From Terriglobia bacterium (GTDB lineage Bacteria; Acidobacteriota; Terriglobia; Terriglobales; Acidobacteriaceae), in assembly GCA_020073395.1 (NCBI GenBank), contig JAIQFF010000025.1:1-41936 (forward strand): a stretch of 41,936 bases of DNA, written 5' to 3'. Below the pieces are notes generated by a model. That model worked only from the letters and a program-made list of their open reading frames with translations. It was not told the origin of the DNA and ran no database searches. The translations under genes were made by a program, and so were the position numbers. Below, one piece after another: positions 24,112-33,269 of this stretch; position 1 is the stretch's first letter; each line of letters opens with the position of its first letter.

Positions 24112-25278
24112 CTACAACGCCCGCCCCGCGCTGGCGCCCGACGCCCATGCCCATTGGAAATTGAACCCGCCCAGGTGTCCGGTCACGTCCACTACTTCTC
24201 CGATGAAGAACAGGCCCGGGATTTTTCGACTCTCCATTGTTTTCGGCGACAGCTCATCGGTGTCCACGCCGCCCGCCGTTACTTCGGCCTTTCCGTATCC
24301 CTCGGTTCCCGCCGGAAGCACGGCCCAACTGTGTATCGAGCTCTCCAGTTGCTGGAGCGAAGAGTTCGTCCAGCTTTTGGGAGCATGGATTTCCAGCCAC
24401 CGGTCGGCAAAGCGGTTGGGAAGAAATCTGCGCAACGCCGCTCGCAGCGAGGCGATATTTCGCGGCACAGCAGATTCGAGAAGCTCCACGGTGACTACCT
24501 GCTCCGGCGCCAGGTCGATCGAGATGGATCCCGGTTTCCTCCAGTAGGTCGAGATCTGGAGGATGGCCGGGCCGCTGAGCCCGCGATGAGTCAACAGCAT
24601 TTTTTCCCGGAAACTCTGGCCGTCGCACGCCGCGATGACTTCCGCGGACACGCCCGCCAGATCTGCGTAGTGTCGGACATCCTCCGCGCTGAACAGAAGC
24701 GGCACCAGGCCAGGCCGGGTTTCACGAATCCTCACCCCGAACTGCCGCGCCAGGTCGTAGCCAAATCCAGTGGCGCCCATCTTAGGAATTGACAGTCCAC
24801 CCGTGGCCACGACCAGAGCGGGGGCCCGAAATTCTCTCTGCCCGGCCGTCGCCACGAATTCATCGGTGCGCATCAGTTTCTGGATTGCAGTCTTCGTGAA
24901 CAGCTGAACTCCGCACCCGCGGCATTCCTTTTCGAGCATGTCCAGAATGTCCTGAGCGGAGCGATCGCAAAATAGCTGGCCCAGAGTTTTTTCGTGATAA
25001 GGAATGTGATGCTTCTTGACCAGGGCGATGAAATCTTCAGGCGCATAGCGGGCCAATGCTGATTTGGCGAAGTGCGGGTTGGCGGAGATAAAGTTTTCCG
25101 CCGAGCAGTAAATATTGGTGAAATTGCAGCGCCCGCCACCGGAGACGAGAATTTTCTTCCCCAGCCGCTCCGCATGTTCGAGGATGGCCACCCGCCGTCC
25201 CCGCCTGCCCGCCTCGATGGCGCACATCAATCCGGCCGCGCCGCCGCCGAGAATCAGAGCGTCAAATTTGTGGATCAA
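24112..25278 (-). CDS. BaiN/HI0933-family flavoprotein
   Basis: A 388-residue FAD protein. The first credible start is TTG 25278, giving MIHKFDALILGGGAAGLMCA with the FAD-binding GxGxxG near the N-terminus; longer frames run into the oxidase gene. Characteristic blocks are RLGKKILVSGGGRCNFTN, VATGGLSIPKMGATGFGYD and the C-terminal FIGEVVDVTGHLGGFNFQWA. Family members include BaiN, a bile-acid-related reductase, but most are uncharacterised. The start is 22 bases after the multicopper oxidase stop, so co-transcription is likely. Confidence 0.9.
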   Translation of the reverse strand: MIHKFDALILGGGAAGLMCAIEAGRRGRRVAILEHAERLGKKILVSGGGRCNFTNIYCSAENFISANPHFAKSALARYAPEDFIALVKKHHIPYHEKTLGQLFCDRSAQDILDMLEKECRGCGVQLFTKTAIQKLMRTDEFVATAGQREFRAPALVVATGGLSIPKMGATGFGYDLARQFGVRIRETRPGLVPLLFSAEDVRHYADLAGVSAEVIAACDGQSFREKMLLTHRGLSGPAILQISTYWRKPGSISIDLAPEQVVTVELLESAVPRNIASLRAALRRFLPNRFADRWLEIHAPKSWTNSSLQQLESSIHSWAVLPAGTEGYGKAEVTAGGVDTDELSPKTMESRKIPGLFFIGEVVDVTGHLGGFNFQWAWASGASAGRAL

Positions 25279-25300
25279 AGGGTTCGCGAACCTGCTGGAA

Positions 25301-26791
25301 CTAGATGTAGTCGAACAGCGCCATAAAGCCGAAATCCATGTGCAGTTGTTGATGGCAATGAAACAGAGTGAGACCAGGGTCGTCGGCCGTGAAATCAACC
25401 TCGACTTTCTGATAGCCGCCAACCATCACAACATCTTTCATCACCCCGGAAGTCTCCTGGCCGGCCACCTGAGTGAGTTCGAAACTGTGGCGATGAAGAT
25501 GGATGGGATGGATATCATCACTCGCGTTGTGCATGCGAAGGCGGTAGCGCTTGCCTCTCTCCATCCGAAACATGGGTTGCATGCGCTCTTCCGAGAACGC
25601 AACATCATTGATCGTCCACAAGTTGAATCCATCCTGTGCGGCATTTTGCTTGGCAAAGGTCATGTCAAAGATCTGGTCGGGTTCCGGGACCGCCTCGGTG
25701 CCGCCAAAGTGGGCATAGTTCCAGCGAAACGGTTTTGGAGTGACCCACTGGGGTTTGCCTTTCTCTCCCGCATATTCGACCACGATGCCCATGCCATGAT
25801 GGCGGTCATCGTCCGACAGATCGCCCATGATCCAAATCCCGGGACGGTTCATCTCCACAACTGCAGAGACCCTTTCTCCCGTTCCCAGCCAAAGCCCTGG
25901 GACCTGCGTCGGCTTGGGAATTGCATTTCCATCCAGGGCAACGACGGTGAAGCTGTGTCCGGGCAGCGCCAGACTGCGGATTTCAGTCGCACTTCCATTC
26001 AGGACATGGAACAGCACCCGCTCGCCTCGCCTTACCCGTATCGGCTCGCCATGCCCCAGCATTCGTCCGTTGATGGTGAAAGAACCGTACCCAACTTCGA
26101 AGCCATGAGGAGCGCCCTTCGCGAGAGAAGCTTTCATCGCGCGCTCTCCGGTATCTTTCAGGCTTTTTACTACAGTCGCCGGGGACAGGAAGTCCATCGC
26201 CATATCACCACCGCGACTGTATGTGGGTTCGAACTCCTTCAAAGTCAGGAAGACTTCGCGATGGTAATCGCCCGGATGGTTTTTCGCTTCAATGTACACC
26301 GGACCGACCAGCCCGCTGTACTGTCCCGCGCTCAGGTCCGCTTTGGCGCGGACGTGCGTGTGATAGAAGCGAAATCCCGAAGGCTTGGGAACAAACGAAA
26401 TGCGGCGGCTGCCGTGGGGAGCGATGAAGGGAGTGCCTTCTTCCGCGGCCCCATCCACATCGGTAGAAACGAATTGCCCGTGCCAGTGCAACTGCTCAGG
26501 CCGGTCGGTTTGGTTGTAAATGTCGATGGTCACACGCTGGCCCTCTTTCAGGCGCAGCAGCGGGCCCGGAAACTGGCCATTGTAGGTGGTCGTGGAAAGG
26601 ATGCGATTCGGAGCAAGTTCAATAGGCTTAACCACGATGGTCAGGGTATAGTCCGGAGCGTTTTGCGAAGTTTCCTCCGTTTGCGCCATCGCCGACCGGC
26701 CAAAGAGCGCAACTGGAGGGAGCAGGGAACTGCCCGCGATCGAACCCCCTGCCTTCAGGAATTTTCGACGCGAGAGGGAGGAACCTGCCAT
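25301..26791 (-). CDS. TAT-exported multicopper oxidase
   Basis: A 496-residue laccase/CueO-type enzyme. A twin-arginine signal is present (LSRRKFLKAGGSIAGSSLLP). Copper ligands are visible in order: HWHG (H102, H104), HTHV (H144, H146), HPIHLHRHSF and HCHQQLHMDFGFM near the C-terminus, the last giving the type 1 site and type 3 histidines. The usual length of three-domain enzymes is matched. It may oxidise phenols or Cu(I) with oxygen as acceptor. It lies between the sugar dehydrogenase and BaiN-like genes on the same strand. Confidence 0.94.
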   Translation of the reverse strand: MAGSSLSRRKFLKAGGSIAGSSLLPPVALFGRSAMAQTEETSQNAPDYTLTIVVKPIELAPNRILSTTTYNGQFPGPLLRLKEGQRVTIDIYNQTDRPEQLHWHGQFVSTDVDGAAEEGTPFIAPHGSRRISFVPKPSGFRFYHTHVRAKADLSAGQYSGLVGPVYIEAKNHPGDYHREVFLTLKEFEPTYSRGGDMAMDFLSPATVVKSLKDTGERAMKASLAKGAPHGFEVGYGSFTINGRMLGHGEPIRVRRGERVLFHVLNGSATEIRSLALPGHSFTVVALDGNAIPKPTQVPGLWLGTGERVSAVVEMNRPGIWIMGDLSDDDRHHGMGIVVEYAGEKGKPQWVTPKPFRWNYAHFGGTEAVPEPDQIFDMTFAKQNAAQDGFNLWTINDVAFSEERMQPMFRMERGKRYRLRMHNASDDIHPIHLHRHSFELTQVAGQETSGVMKDVVMVGGYQKVEVDFTADDPGLTLFHCHQQLHMDFGFMALFDYI

Positions 26792-26856
26792 GGTGTTTTT
26801 CTATCAGCGCGAAATCGAATGCCCTCTCGTGAGGGCATTCGAAGAATGCGTGCGGT

Positions 26857-28506
26857 CTACTTTCCGGTGTAGCTGATCCTCCAGATGCAGTCCCCGCCAT
26901 CGTCGGTTACCAGCAGTGATCCATCGGGAGCGACCGTGACCGAAACCGGGCGTCCCCACACCCGCTCGTTGTCGATGACGAATCCCGTCATGAAATCCTG
27001 ATACTCGCCACTGGCGTGCCCGGTCTGATGCAGAGGCACGCGAATCAACTCATAGCCCACGCGCACCGCCCGGTTCCAGGAGCCATGCTCGGAGGCGAAA
27101 AGATCTTCATGATATTCCGCTGGAAATTGCTTGCCGTCATAGAAGGTAATTCCCAGCGACGCATTGTGCGGGTTCAGCAACACGTCCGGAACGATGGCTT
27201 TATCCTTAAGTTCGGGATGCTTTCCCGCGTGCCGGGGGTCCTGGTGGCTGCCCAGGTACCACCACGGCCAACCGTAAAAGCCGCCATCCTGCACGTGGGT
27301 GATGTAGTCCGGCACCAGGTTGTCCCCCAACCCGTCGCGTTCGTTCACCGAGCACCACAACTCTCCGGTCATCGGGTTGGTCGCCAATTCCACGCAGTTG
27401 CGAATGCCGTAAGCGAAAATTCGCATGTCGGAGCCGTCCGGATTGAACTCCAGAACATCGGCCCGGTTCTTTTCCCGGGGCGTGGTGTCGGGATCATCAA
27501 CGTTCGAACCAGAACCGACGGAGACGAACATCTTCTTGCCATCTGGCGAGAACTGAATATCGCGCGTCGAATGGCCCCCGCCCCCGGGCAGGTCTGCAAT
27601 GTGCTGCGCCGGACCGCGCGCCTCGGTGTCGCCATTCTGATAGGGAAAGCGCACCACCGAGTCCGTGTTTCCCACATAGACCCACTTAGGATTCGGACCG
27701 GGAGGATAAAAATTGATGCCGAAAGGTTCGTTCAGGCCGTCGGCGAAACGTGCCATCTGGTAAGGCTTGGGCATGCCGCGAAATACCCTGACGTTGCCGG
27801 CCTGGGTCTCGGCCACGAAAATATCGCCATTGGGCGCGGTGCGAATGATCCGCGGATTATCGAGCCCGGTCGCGTATTGCTCCACTTTGAAGCCTTCCGG
27901 AACTTGCGGCCACGCGCCTTCCGGACGCGCCACCACTTTGGGGCTGTTGCCCGCTGACGGTGTCGCGAATGGGGCGGGCAGGTCCTGGAGCGTGATTTTG
28001 CGAGTCGTTCCCGGCTTTTCATGTCGGAAGTCGGTGAACGGCGGCTTCGGAGCCGGCAACTTCGATGTGTCGGCTGCCATGGCGGGCGCCGCCGGCTTAC
28101 TGGACTGCGCACTCTGCGGTTGACCGAGCGTTTGCACGTAGCTCACGATCTGCCAGCGTTCTTGCTTGGGCAAAGTGCCCCATGCCGGCATGCCGTTGTT
28201 TATGTCGCCCTTGGTGATAAACCAGAAAATTTCTCCCGGAGTCACTTCTTTGATCTTTTCCACCTTCAGGGGAGGAATGTTTCCCGAGCCTTCGCCATTC
28301 TCACCGTGGCAGCGGGCGCAGCGCAGATGGAACAGCGCTTTAGCGCGGGGTGCCGGCTGGCCCTCGTAAGGGTTCTTCAGCGCCTTGGCCGACGCCGGAG
28401 CATTGTGGAAATTCGAGTTCTGGGCCGGCGCCCGGGAAACCAGAAAGACGGCGGTAACGGCGAACAGGGCAAGCGAGGCTTGAAAAATGTGGACGATGGC
28501 TTTCAA
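26857..28506 (-). CDS. Cytochrome c - sugar dehydrogenase (sorbosone/PQQ sGDH-like) fusion, exported
   Basis: 549 residues from TTG 28506, chosen because GGAGG lies 8 bases upstream and the N-terminus then becomes a clean signal peptide (MKAIVHIFQASLALFAVTAV). ATG 28539 or 28551 would add a non-signal extension. A mono-haem cytochrome c domain follows with CARCH (C63, C66, H67) and axial M106 (NNGMPAWG). From about residue 195 the sGDH-type six-bladed propeller begins (GLDNPRIIRTAPNGDIFVAE, later LFASEHGSWNR). Such fusions oxidise sugars or aldehydes with PQQ and hand electrons directly to the attached haem. Confidence 0.92.
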   Translation of the reverse strand: MKAIVHIFQASLALFAVTAVFLVSRAPAQNSNFHNAPASAKALKNPYEGQPAPRAKALFHLRCARCHGENGEGSGNIPPLKVEKIKEVTPGEIFWFITKGDINNGMPAWGTLPKQERWQIVSYVQTLGQPQSAQSSKPAAPAMAADTSKLPAPKPPFTDFRHEKPGTTRKITLQDLPAPFATPSAGNSPKVVARPEGAWPQVPEGFKVEQYATGLDNPRIIRTAPNGDIFVAETQAGNVRVFRGMPKPYQMARFADGLNEPFGINFYPPGPNPKWVYVGNTDSVVRFPYQNGDTEARGPAQHIADLPGGGGHSTRDIQFSPDGKKMFVSVGSGSNVDDPDTTPREKNRADVLEFNPDGSDMRIFAYGIRNCVELATNPMTGELWCSVNERDGLGDNLVPDYITHVQDGGFYGWPWWYLGSHQDPRHAGKHPELKDKAIVPDVLLNPHNASLGITFYDGKQFPAEYHEDLFASEHGSWNRAVRVGYELIRVPLHQTGHASGEYQDFMTGFVIDNERVWGRPVSVTVAPDGSLLVTDDGGDCIWRISYTGK

Positions 28507-29011
28507 AACTGTTTCCTCCGTGAGCGCGACTCGTGTCATAGAAGATGTCACAGCGGCCAGGCGGCTTCAATACCCCTTTTATTTTAATCACAAAATAATT
28601 GAATTCGGGCGAGCCCTCCAGCAAAAGCTGATGTGGCGCCCCGGCAGGAATACGAACCACATCTCCCGCGGAAAGTCTCCGCCGGATGCCGCCCTGGATT
28701 GTGCCATTGCGTTTTTCATGCGGGCCTACGGTCTCTCCATTTACCAGCGTACCGCCAACCACCAGGGTTGCCGAGCCGGATTGTACGAAGAAGACGTCAA
28801 CCTGGGTTTCGTGCCACTCCGGCGGGCCATCGGATTCCCGGTGGACCACCATGGCGCTGTCGTTGGGAAAGTCCGCCAGCAACTCCACCGCAAAGTGGTG
28901 CGGATCGACGGTGGCATCCGCATGCATTTTATTTTTGAATCTCTTTAGTGATGCCGAAGTCCACTGTTCGAACCCCGCCGGGGCCGCCTCTTGCGCGCCC
29001 GCGGCCAGCAT
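28340..29011 (-). CDS. Cupin-domain protein, probable frameshift at its 3' end
   Basis: The cupin beta-barrel is clear: EWHETQVDVFFVQSGSATLV, then RLSAGDVVRIPAGAPHQLLL and an ending FNYFVIKIKG. After that the frame stays open but the residues lose cupin character and overlap the sugar dehydrogenase gene. A one-base shift in the AAAAGGGG run near 28580 would give a TGA at 28548-28550, just before that gene's ribosome site, which is the more natural end. ATG 29011 is the likely start (TTG 29038 the alternative); the N-terminus looks truncated, starting in what resembles the end of a signal peptide (LAAGAQEAAPAGFEQW), and abuts a LysR remnant on the other strand. Confidence 0.7.
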   Translation of the reverse strand: MLAAGAQEAAPAGFEQWTSASLKRFKNKMHADATVDPHHFAVELLADFPNDSAMVVHRESDGPPEWHETQVDVFFVQSGSATLVVGGTLVNGETVGPHEKRNGTIQGGIRRRLSAGDVVRIPAGAPHQLLLEGSPEFNYFVIKIKGVLKPPGRCDIFYDTSRAHGGNSFESHRPHFSSLACPVRRYRRLSGFPGAGPELEFPQCSGVGQGAEEPLRGPAGTPR

Positions 29012-29057
29012 CTTGATTGTGCGTCCCTCGACCAGCAAAGTTCGGGGCCCTCAGACC

Positions 29058-29405
29058 GGATCGGTACGCGTGTCCGAGTTGGCCCGGGTCCCGTTCCTAC
29101 TCTATCCCGTAGGAACCGTGCTGCGAGTGCTTATCGATCGCTTCTTCAATGACATCGGAGTGAACCCTCATGTTGTAATGGAAGCTGAGGATACTGGGAT
29201 CATCAAGCGCCTGGTGGAATCGGGTTTCGGTTACTCCAAACTGCCCGAACACGCGCTCCGGCGACGGACCCGCTTTTTCCAGACCTTCCGGGTCGATGGT
29301 CATCCCATAACCCGCAGTCTGGCCCTGGCCATGGTGCAAACCGATTATCCCCGAAAGCTGACCGTTTCGATTGCGGAGTCGTTGCGGACGATGTTGACCG
29401 CCTGA
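29058..29405 (+). pseudogene. LysR-type regulator remnant (effector domain only)
   Basis: About 112 residues match the second half of a LysR substrate-binding domain: PFLLYPVGTVLRVLIDRFFN, VVMEAEDTGIIKRLVESGFG and LPEHAL, ending in a normal stop. The helix-turn-helix and first subdomain are missing; upstream DNA in this frame is the antisense of the cupin gene. So the 5' two thirds of the regulator have been lost at a junction near 29050. It is probably the former regulator of the genes now decaying to its right. Confidence 0.75.
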
Positions 29406-29515
29406 TCGACAAGGCGCAGCCGCGCACCAGTGCAGGTGGATGCCGCAAAAGTCTCAGCTACGGAATCCGAGACTCACCTTATAATTCACTCCACGAAATG
29501 TAGAAGGAGTGATTG

Positions 29516-30292
29516 ATGGGCCATCCGCTTCTCGACTTGACGAACAAGACCGCGGTTGTGATCGGCGGAACCAGCGGCATCGGACTTGCTCTCACCAAAG
29601 CGCTGGCTCAAGCTGGTGCTGACGTCATTCCCACAGGTCGTCGCGCCGAACAAGTGATCGCCGCCGTTTCCGAGGTCAGCGCGCTCGGCCGGCGGTCGCT
29701 GGCTCAGACTTGCGATGTCACCGACACCGCCAGCCTCGACCAGCTTCTGCAAGCCGTAACCGCCGAATTCGGCAACGTGCAGGTCCTGATCAATTGCGCC
29801 GGCCGCACCAAGCGAACGCCGACTCTCGAAGTCCCGGACTCCGAGTGGAATGCCATCCTCGAAACTAACCTGAACGGGACTCTACGCGCCTGTCGCGTTT
29901 TTGGCCGGCACATGATCGAGCGCGGTTATGGCCGCATTATTAATATTGCTTCGCTGTCCTCATTTGTAGCGCTCTATGAGGTTGCCGCCTACAGCGCCAG
30001 CAAGGCGGCGGTTGCTTCCTTGACGAAGTCTCTCGCCATCGAATGGGCCAAATCCGGGGTTTGCGTGAACGCCATTGCTCCGGGCGTCTTTCGCACCGAC
30101 CTGAATTCCGCCCTGCTCGACGGCACCGAACGGGGCCGTGAGTTTCTGCTGCGCACGCCGATGAAGAGGTTTGGAAAGCTGGATGAGCTTGGCGGAGCCG
30201 CCGTCTTTCTGGCGTCAGAAGCTGCGAGCTTTGTCACCGGTCATGTGTTAGCTGTGGACGGAGGCTTTCTTGCCAGCGGCGTGAATCAATAG
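29516..30292 (+). CDS. Short-chain dehydrogenase/reductase (gluconate 5-dehydrogenase-like)
   Basis: A 258-residue classical SDR with AGAAGGAGT ahead of ATG 29516. The cofactor motif GGTSGIG is at about residues 18-24, NCAG near 91-94, and the catalytic Ser/Tyr/Lys in IASLSSF and AYSASK (YxxxK). The ending GHVLAVDGGFLASG is typical. Best family matches are polyol/sugar-acid dehydrogenases such as IdnO or KduD. It is intact, unlike the convergent kduD-like gene 16 bases away, and may do a related oxidation. Confidence 0.9.
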   Translation: MGHPLLDLTNKTAVVIGGTSGIGLALTKALAQAGADVIPTGRRAEQVIAAVSEVSALGRRSLAQTCDVTDTASLDQLLQAVTAEFGNVQVLINCAGRTKRTPTLEVPDSEWNAILETNLNGTLRACRVFGRHMIERGYGRIINIASLSSFVALYEVAAYSASKAAVASLTKSLAIEWAKSGVCVNAIAPGVFRTDLNSALLDGTERGREFLLRTPMKRFGKLDELGGAAVFLASEAASFVTGHVLAVDGGFLASGVNQ

Positions 30293-30308
30293 CAGACCAC
30301 GTGGTTCC

Positions 30309-31073
30309 TCAACGGCCCAACCACCCGCCGTCAACCGCCATAACGTGCCCGTGAACATAGTCGCTGGCAGGCGAGCAGAGAAAAACCGCGGCCCCGGCAA
30401 CATCATTTGGCTCTCCCCAGCGAGCGGCGGGAATCCGCTCCATGATCTGCCAGCGACGTACAGGATCTTGCCGCAGTGCTGTAGTGTTGTCAGTCGCCAT
30501 GTAGCCGGGCGCGATTGCCTTGACGTTAATGCCCGGCGACGCCCACTCATGGGCCAGAGCTTTGGTAAGTTGCGCCACCCCGCCCTTGGCCGCGGCATAG
30601 GCCGGAACCTAGGATCCCGCTCTGAAATGAGAGCAGGGAAGCGATGTTGAGGATCTTGCTTTTCACGCCCCGCTTCAGCATGTCCGGTGCCGCAAGCTGT
30701 GACAGCCGGAAAACCGAAGTCAAGTTTACGCTGATGATTTCATCCAGTAATTTAGCGGATATTCAGCTGCTGGAGCTCTTCGTATCCTGCCCGCGTTATT
30801 GACCAGACTGTCGATAGAGCCACAAGGCTCCACCGTCTTTCCGATCAAAGCCGGATACAGGTCCGCAACCGTCATACCTCCCGCCAGGTAGAAGGATTTC
30901 CTTCCCGTCTGACGAACCGTCTCACTGGTGGCTTTGCCATCGGCACTCCGCCCATGACAACCGACGTTGGCTCCGGCTTCCGCCAGCGCGATGGCGATTG
31001 CGGCACCCAGTCCCCGGCTGGAGCCGGTCACCAGGGCATTCTTGCCCTTTAACTGGAAAGCTTCCAGGATCAT
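30309..31073 (-). pseudogene. kduD: 2-deoxy-D-gluconate 3-dehydrogenase (KduD) with two frameshifts
   Basis: The start MILEAFQLKGKNALVTGSSR and the end ASDYVHGHVMAVDGGWLGR are classic KduD (about 253 residues), but the frame breaks twice. A base is missing near 30743 (TACTGGATGAAATC should read TGG-GAT), and an extra base is present near 30610, after which the frame returns to VPAYAAAKGGVAQLTKALA. In the middle frame the sequence LTSVFRLSQLAAPDMLKRG is still recognisable, so decay is recent or these are sequence errors. KduD converts 2,5-diketo-3-deoxygluconate to KDG in pectin/uronate breakdown. It follows the MFS gene by 10 bases. Confidence 0.85.
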
Positions 31074-31083
31074 GTCGTTTCTC

Positions 31084-32412
31084 TTACTGAATATTCTGAA
31101 CATTGGCAGGTTCCAGCTTGGGCACCAGCAACTGAATGGCGGCCAACGCCAGCAAATAAGCGCAGCCCGCCATCAGGAACGGGACCATGTAACTGCCCGT
31201 CCATTGCAAGGTGTAGCCCACGATCTTCGCGATCAACATGCCTCCGATCGCGCCCGCCATTCCTCCCATTCCGACCACCGAGCCCACCGCCTGGGCGGGA
31301 AAAGTGTCGGAGGTCAGGGTAAAAAGATTGGCGGAGAATCCCTGGTGCGCGGCGGCCGCAAGCCCAATCAGCAGCACCGCTCCCCACAAACTTGGCATGT
31401 TGTAAGCGAACACAATGGGGACAACGCACACCGCGCAAATCAGCAACGCAGTCTTGCGCGCGAAGTTAACACTCCGGCCGCGATGGATCAGCCACGATGA
31501 CAGCCAACCCCCGGCAACGCTGCCGACGTCTGCGATTACATAGATGACCACAATGGGCAGACCGATCTTCATCAACGACAATCCGTGTTTGCGCTGCAGG
31601 AAATCCGGTATCCAGAACAGATAAAACCACCAGATCGGGTCGGTCATGAATTTTCCCACGACAAACGCCCACGTCTGCCGATGGGGAATCAGGCGCGCCC
31701 ATTTTATTTCCCCGGGGGCCTCCTGGGGGTCACTCCGGATAAAGTCCAATTCCGCTTTGGAGACCCGCGGGTGTTTCGCTGGCTCGCGATACAACAGCAG
31801 CCAAAAGGCAAGCCAGACGAAACCCAGCGCGCCGGTAATGATGAAGGCCCAGCGCCAGCCCCATTGAATCGTGATCCAGGGCACCACCAGCGGAGTGATG
31901 ATGGCGCCGACATTCGTGCCAGCGTTAAAGATTCCGGTGGCCAGCGCCCGCTCTTTCCTGGGAAACCATTCGGCAACCGTCTTGATGCTGGCTGGAAAAA
32001 CTCCTGATTCCCCGAAACCCAACGCCGACCGGGCAATAACAAAGCTGGTGAAGGAGCTGCCGATGGCGTGTCCCATCGAGGCCAGGCTCCAGAACACCAT
32101 GGATAGCGCATAACCCAGCCGTGTTCCCAGCCGGTCTATTACACGACCCACCACCACCATGCCCACCGCGTAAGCCGCCTGAAAGGCAAATACCAGATTG
32201 CCGTAATCGATTTCGTTCCAACCCAGATCGTGTTGCAGGGTGGTCTTCAGGACTCCCAGGACCTGACGGTCCATGTAGTTCTTGGTAGTTCCGAAAAGCA
32301 GGAGGGCACAGATGACCCAGCGGAAATAGCCGGCCCGTGGAGAGGTCGCGGGCGCTGCCGCTTCGGAATCCGCTGCAGACGCCCGGTTCGCGGAGCTGGC
32401 GGCACGGCCCAT
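31084..32412 (-). CDS. MFS transporter, anion:cation symporter type (hexuronate-like)
   Basis: A 442-residue, 12-helix carrier with a soluble Ala/Ser-rich lead (about residues 1-28) before the first helix. ACS-family marks are YMDRQVLGVLK after helix 1, GFGESGVFPASIKTVAEWFP and GIFNAGTNVGAIITPLVVP. It precedes the broken kduD gene, so the original operon likely imported and catabolised a uronate such as galacturonate or its unsaturated derivatives. The carrier frame itself is intact. Confidence 0.92.
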   Translation of the reverse strand: MGRAASSANRASAADSEAAAPATSPRAGYFRWVICALLLFGTTKNYMDRQVLGVLKTTLQHDLGWNEIDYGNLVFAFQAAYAVGMVVVGRVIDRLGTRLGYALSMVFWSLASMGHAIGSSFTSFVIARSALGFGESGVFPASIKTVAEWFPRKERALATGIFNAGTNVGAIITPLVVPWITIQWGWRWAFIITGALGFVWLAFWLLLYREPAKHPRVSKAELDFIRSDPQEAPGEIKWARLIPHRQTWAFVVGKFMTDPIWWFYLFWIPDFLQRKHGLSLMKIGLPIVVIYVIADVGSVAGGWLSSWLIHRGRSVNFARKTALLICAVCVVPIVFAYNMPSLWGAVLLIGLAAAAHQGFSANLFTLTSDTFPAQAVGSVVGMGGMAGAIGGMLIAKIVGYTLQWTGSYMVPFLMAGCAYLLALAAIQLLVPKLEPANVQNIQ

Positions 32413-32423
32413 AGTGGAGGTTG

Positions 32424-32854
32424 TTACTTCTTACGGCCGGCTTCCAGTCCGGAGGGCCCCTGGTCGAATCCGCGCTGCACGTTGACCACGCCAAACTGCC
32501 GGTCCTCGCCCTCGCGGTGCGCTGCCATCGCCCATAGAAAACAGATGCGATGACCAGGGACAGAAACATTCGGATGATATCCACTTGGCATCAGCACCGC
32601 ATCCCCATCGCCTACCACCGTGACCACTTCCGGATAGTCAGTACGGTTATACACAAGTTGAATGCCAAAGGACGGATCAGGCATGTCGAAGTACCCATAC
32701 ATCTCTTCCAGCATCTTAGCGTGCTGGTGGGGAGGCCATCTGGTTCAGTTGCCCGGCGCCGAAATGGTAAACCCCGCAACCAGCCGTCCATCTTCCACAT
32801 TCTTGGCCAGCAGCATGTGCAACTTTCGCGATGCTCGAAGGTGGACATTGCCGA
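32424..32854 (-). pseudogene. 5-deoxy-glucuronate isomerase-like (IolB) fragment with an in-frame stop
   Basis: About 140 residues match the central and C-terminal part of IolB-like cupins: HMLLAKNVEDGRLVAGFTIS, then APGN-stop-TRWPPHQHA, MLEEMYGYFDMPDPSFGIQL, and GYHPNVSVPGHRICFLW. The stop at 32745-32747 (TGA) replaces the Trp expected in the family block GNW(S/T)S(Y/W)PPH, a single G-to-A change. The N-terminal third is missing and is replaced by a truncated cupin gene in the same frame. IolB works in inositol breakdown; this variant may have served uronate isomerisation. From the ATG after the stop (32714) a 96-residue product is possible but unlikely to work. Confidence 0.75.
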
Positions 32855-32858
32855 GTTT

Positions 32859-33154
32859 TCAGCCGAGGTGTCCAAGCACTACCCACATTTCGGAATGCAC
32901 GTGATGGTGTGGCGCGTGCGGCGCACCCCCGGGCGGCAGCGTGGTTTCGTGCACTTCCAGCGCCTCTCCTGTAGCCAGCTTGCCCTTCAGAACTCGGCGC
33001 ATTTCAGCATTGTCGAGAGTGTGCACAGGCAGCTTGTCATACGGATAATTCGCCGAGGGGAGGGAGTGTCGGCCTCGGCGAAAGCATCGAGCACGACTGC
33101 GGCCGATAAAAGTCCAGGAAGCAGAACGCACATTTCACGTCGCGTGATAGTCAT
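32859..33154 (-). pseudogene. Exported cupin protein, truncated and frameshifted
   Basis: ATG 33154 begins MTITRREMCVLLPGLLSAAV, a TAT-like or Sec-type signal. A frameshift in the CCCTCCCC run near 33062 separates it from the continuation LPSANYPYDKLPVHTLDN and the cupin motif LPPGGAPHAPHHHVHSEMWV. The barrel then ends abruptly at a TGA (32859-32861), about half way through the domain. Beyond that, in the same frame, come the IolB-like residues. This indicates a deletion that fused two genes. Confidence 0.75.
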
Positions 33155-33269
33155 GAGCGCCTCTCGCAAATGATATGGTGAAATCCGCCCGGCATCATAC
33201 CAGAGGTTTTTGGGAAAGGTCTCAGTTAATGTAGGCGCGAGCCTCTCGCTCGTGCACAGGCCAGCAGTG

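Noticed and set aside
25115..26872. 585-codon open frame on the plus strand opposite the multicopper oxidase
   Set aside because: Length alone is misleading. It is the complement of a gene with all copper-binding motifs in place, and its own product shows no family features.
32424..32854. Assignment of the isomerase fragment as KduI
   Set aside because: KduI motifs are not seen; GYHPN and the PPH block with following LEEMY match IolB-like proteins better.
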